IMG/VR virus record: IMGVR_UViG_3300025853_009693
Span: 1 to 23,219 of that record
DNA: 23,219 nt
From: a virus
Strand: one strand, 5' to 3'
The position numbers and the translations under genes were made by a program. Each line of letters opens with the position of its first letter. Within the stretch, counting starts at the first letter, position 1. The notes beneath the pieces were generated by a model. The model did no database searches and was not told the DNA's origin. It saw nothing but the letters and a program-made list of their open reading frames with translations. Below are positions 21,065 to 23,219 of the stretch, in pieces.

Positions 21065-22441
21065 ATGGATAAAGTTGAAATTCTGATTCTGCGTAATCTT
21101 CTTTTTAATGAGGAATATCTCCGTAAAGTAGTTCCTTTTATCAAAGAAGATTACTTTGAGGATACACATCAAAAGATTATTTTTGAGGAGATATTGAAGT
21201 TTGTTCAGGAATATAATGAACCTGCAACAAAAGAAGTTCTCTGTATTGAAATAGAAAAGAGACAAGATATTAATGATAATGCATTCAAGGAAATCACTCA
21301 GATTATCAGTTATCTTGAGGATGTTCCTTCAGAATTTAATTGGTTAGTAGACACAACTGAAAAGTGGTGTAGAGATAGAGCAATTTATCTTGCTCTGATG
21401 GAATCTATTCATATTGCCGATGGTAATGATGAAAAGAAAAATCGTGATAGCATCCCTAGTATTCTATCCGATGCTCTTTCTGTTTCATTTGATACTCACA
21501 TTGGACACGATTATCTTCTAGATTATGAAGCACGTTACGAGACATATCATAGAAAAGAGGAGAAAATCTCTTTCGATCTTGAATACTTTAACAAAATCAC
21601 AAAAGGTGGTTTGCCTAATAAAACTCTCAACATCGCTCTTGCTGGTACGGGTGTCGGAAAAAGCCTATTCATGTGCCATGTCGCTAGTTCCGTCTTACTG
21701 CAAGGAAAGAACGTTCTCTACATCACACTTGAGATGGCAGAGGAACGAATTGCGGAAAGAATTGATGCCAACCTTCTTAATGTTCCTATTCAGGAAATAG
21801 TTGAACTTCCAAAGCAGATGTTTGATACCAAAGTCAACAATCTTGCAAAGAAGACTCAAGGCACCCTAATTATTAAAGAGTACCCTACAGCATCAGCACA
21901 CAGTGGACACTTTAAGTCACTTCTTAATGAACTTGCACTTAAGAAGTCATTCCGTCCTGATATTATTTTCATTGATTACCTTAATATATGTGCTTCCAGC
22001 AGGTATCGCGGAAACAGTGCTGTCAATTCATATTCTTATATCAAAGCAATTGCTGAGGAACTTCGAGGGTTGGCTGTTGAGGCAAACGTCCCTATCGTTT
22101 CTGCCACGCAGACCACTCGCTCTGGTTATGGTAGCAGTGATGTTGAACTTACTGATACTAGTGAATCCTTTGGCCTCCCTGCTACTGCTGATCTTATGTT
22201 TGCCCTTATTTCTACTGATGACCTTGAAGGGCTTGGACAAATCCTTGTGAAGCAATTGAAGAATCGATATAACGATCCAACTATTCATAAACGTTTTGTG
22301 GTTGGTATTGATAGAGCAAAGATGCGTTTGTATGACTGTGAACAATCTGCTCAAGAAGACATTCTTGACAACGGCAAAGAAGAGGAGTATGATTTTGAAG
22401 AAAGAAAACCTAAAAAATCATTTGAGGGATTTAAGTTTTGA
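21065..22441 (+). CDS. 41: gp41 replicative DNA helicase (DnaB-like)
   Basis: This 458-residue protein (T4: 475) has an N-terminal helical region and a RecA-type motor from about 170. Walker A is GTGVGKS (194-200), TLEMAEERIAERI is the DnaB-type motif H1a region, and Walker B FIDYLN carries D304. ATQTTRSGYGSSD and GIDRAKMR follow. It unwinds DNA as a hexamer at the fork and works with a primase, which is not in this window. The last bases are shared with a TTG-start gene. Confidence 0.96.
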   Translation: MDKVEILILRNLLFNEEYLRKVVPFIKEDYFEDTHQKIIFEEILKFVQEYNEPATKEVLCIEIEKRQDINDNAFKEITQIISYLEDVPSEFNWLVDTTEKWCRDRAIYLALMESIHIADGNDEKKNRDSIPSILSDALSVSFDTHIGHDYLLDYEARYETYHRKEEKISFDLEYFNKITKGGLPNKTLNIALAGTGVGKSLFMCHVASSVLLQGKNVLYITLEMAEERIAERIDANLLNVPIQEIVELPKQMFDTKVNNLAKKTQGTLIIKEYPTASAHSGHFKSLLNELALKKSFRPDIIFIDYLNICASSRYRGNSAVNSYSYIKAIAEELRGLAVEANVPIVSATQTTRSGYGSSDVELTDTSESFGLPATADLMFALISTDDLEGLGQILVKQLKNRYNDPTIHKRFVVGIDRAKMRLYDCEQSAQEDILDNGKEEEYDFEERKPKKSFEGFKF

Positions 22442-22692
22442 TTTACTATACGGTATTTGATAGTGGAGGTAAAAAGATTGCTGATTGTGGCAGTGAATCT
22501 GATGCCAAACAATTAGCAGATTATAGAAAAGGAACTTACAAAACAAACAGACTCCAATACTCTCAAACAGTTGATATTCAACTATCAAAACTTGAACTCC
22601 CAAGCATTAAAATCGGAGGACAAGAAATACCAGCACAACAAATTTTACCCCAATCTGAACTAGAACCTTTTATTCCTGATTACCATGACTGA
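22438..22692 (+). CDS. 84-residue protein with TTG start, unknown function
   Basis: The frame has an in-frame TAA at 22432-22434 and no ATG or GTG before the end, so TTG 22438 (overlapping the gp41 stop as TTGA) is the only usual start. GAGGG at 22424-22428 is 9 bases ahead. The product starts IYYTVFDSGGKKIADCGSES, a beta-hairpin-like segment with a helix (DAKQLADYRKGTY). It ends with a Pro/Gln-rich tail. No family is recognised. It overlaps mazG by 8 bases. Confidence 0.7.
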   Translation: MIYYTVFDSGGKKIADCGSESDAKQLADYRKGTYKTNRLQYSQTVDIQLSKLELPSIKIGGQEIPAQQILPQSELEPFIPDYHD

Positions 22693-23104
22693 AAATAAAG
22701 TAATTGATAGTAATAAGTATATTGACTTTGTTCGCCAAACCACAAGTCCTGCAAGCACTAACTATGCAGACTTGCTTTCTCGCCTTAGTCAACTTGAAGT
22801 TGAATCTGATGTTGATGTTCCCCGTCTTCTGACTGCTGCTCTTGGTATGACTGCAGAAGCAGGTGAGTTTACTGAAGTTGTGAAGAAAATCTTCCTCCAA
22901 GGTAAGCCTTATAATGAAGAAAGTGTCTTCCATATGAAGCGTGAACTTGGTGATATTATGTGGTATATTGCTCAGGCGTGTATGGCACTTGATACCAACT
23001 TCCGTGAGATTATGGAAATGAATTATGAGAAGTTGAGTGCTCGTTATCCTGAGGGTGCTTTTGATGTTTACCGTTCTGAAAATCGTGTGGAGGGAGATCT
23101 GTGA
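22685..23104 (+). CDS. mazG: MazG-like nucleotide pyrophosphohydrolase
   Basis: In 139 residues the metal-binding set is GMTAEAGE (E58, E61) and ELGD (E87, D90). The family ending NYEKLSARYPEGAF (113-126) is also present. All-alpha NTP pyrophosphatases of this type remove pyrophosphate from (d)NTPs. Cyanophage MazG was once thought to act on ppGpp; as I recall, work on the S-PM2 enzyme instead found activity on dGTP and dCTP, fitting reuse of GC-rich host nucleotides by an AT-rich phage. The start lies 8 bases inside the previous gene, and the stop overlaps a GTG start. Confidence 0.92.
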   Translation: MTENKVIDSNKYIDFVRQTTSPASTNYADLLSRLSQLEVESDVDVPRLLTAALGMTAEAGEFTEVVKKIFLQGKPYNEESVFHMKRELGDIMWYIAQACMALDTNFREIMEMNYEKLSARYPEGAFDVYRSENRVEGDL

Positions 23105-23219
23105 GTCAAGTAACTATTACTATGCCCGTTCGTGCTGCAGCAGCAGTTCGTCAAGTTCTGTTTGATGCTCAGAAAGGATACAGCACTGGTGTTGATTGTC
23201 CAGAGCGTGTCTTTGAAAT
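23101..23219 (+). CDS. Start of a gene of unknown function, cut by the window end
   Basis: GTG 23101 overlaps the mazG stop as GTGA. The frame stays open for 39 codons to the edge: VSQVTITMPVRAAAAVRQVL and then FDAQKGYSTGVDCPERVFE. The ATG at 23122 (MPVRAAAAV) is an alternative start. The Ala-rich helix and the GYSTG segment match nothing I can name. Coupling to mazG supports it as a real gene. Confidence 0.65.
   Translation, partial: MSQVTITMPVRAAAAVRQVLFDAQKGYSTGVDCPERVFE

Noticed and set aside
1-23219. tRNA genes, CRISPR arrays, insertion sequences, integrase or attachment sites
   Set aside because: No cloverleaf-like intergenic sequence, regular repeat-spacer array, transposase or integrase motif was seen; gaps between genes are almost all too short.

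Overview
The window is a stretch of a T4-like cyanophage genome (a myovirus of marine Synechococcus or Prochlorococcus). Three things point there. The T4 core replication genes occur in their conserved order, all on the + strand. They are interleaved with genes typical of cyanophages: a CobS-like AAA+ ATPase, a CobT-like VWA protein, speD, hsp20, mazG and a DUF3110-like protein. The DNA is AT-rich and tightly packed, with many 1- or 4-base start/stop overlaps. No tRNA, CRISPR array, insertion sequence or convincing minus-strand gene was seen.

Layout. 1-2317: the 3' end of uvsY, an orphan NUMOD3-repeat gene flanked by near-identical short sequences, uvsW, and a small Sm-like protein. 2318-5970: a strong sigma70-type promoter, then the late sigma factor gp55, the Mre11/Rad50-like pair gp47/gp46, and a DUF3110-like gene between the pair. 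5967-7381: a two-gene insert, a short nucleotide-sugar dehydrogenase and a sulfotransferase. 7495-11005: the CobT-like protein (HExxH plus VWA), a 47-residue protein and the CobS-like ATPase. 11027-16121: a DUF3310 protein, sliding clamp gp45, speD, an unknown phage family, clamp loader gp44, a 49-residue membrane protein, a DUF4338/DruA-like protein, gp62 and regA. 16122-16807: a dense regulatory zone with two rho-independent terminators, two promoters, two late-promoter-like motifs and hsp20. 16808-23219: two further Sm-like paralogues, DNA polymerase gp43, a 54-residue protein, uvsX, helicase gp41, an unknown protein with a TTG start, mazG, and the start of one more gene.

How it works together. 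gp43, gp44/gp62, gp45 and gp41 form the replisome. UvsX, UvsY, UvsW and gp46/47 drive recombination-dependent replication. gp45 and gp55 are also the parts that, in T4, switch on late transcription. RegA is the translational repressor of this gene set in T4. SpeD, MazG and Hsp20 are auxiliary functions acting on host metabolism or protein folding. The least explained content is: three Sm-like paralogues (two overlapping out of frame over 62 bases); the DUF4338-like gene splitting the clamp-loader genes; the metalloprotease-like CobT relative; and two places where a late-promoter-like motif runs almost directly into a terminator, which could make short RNAs.
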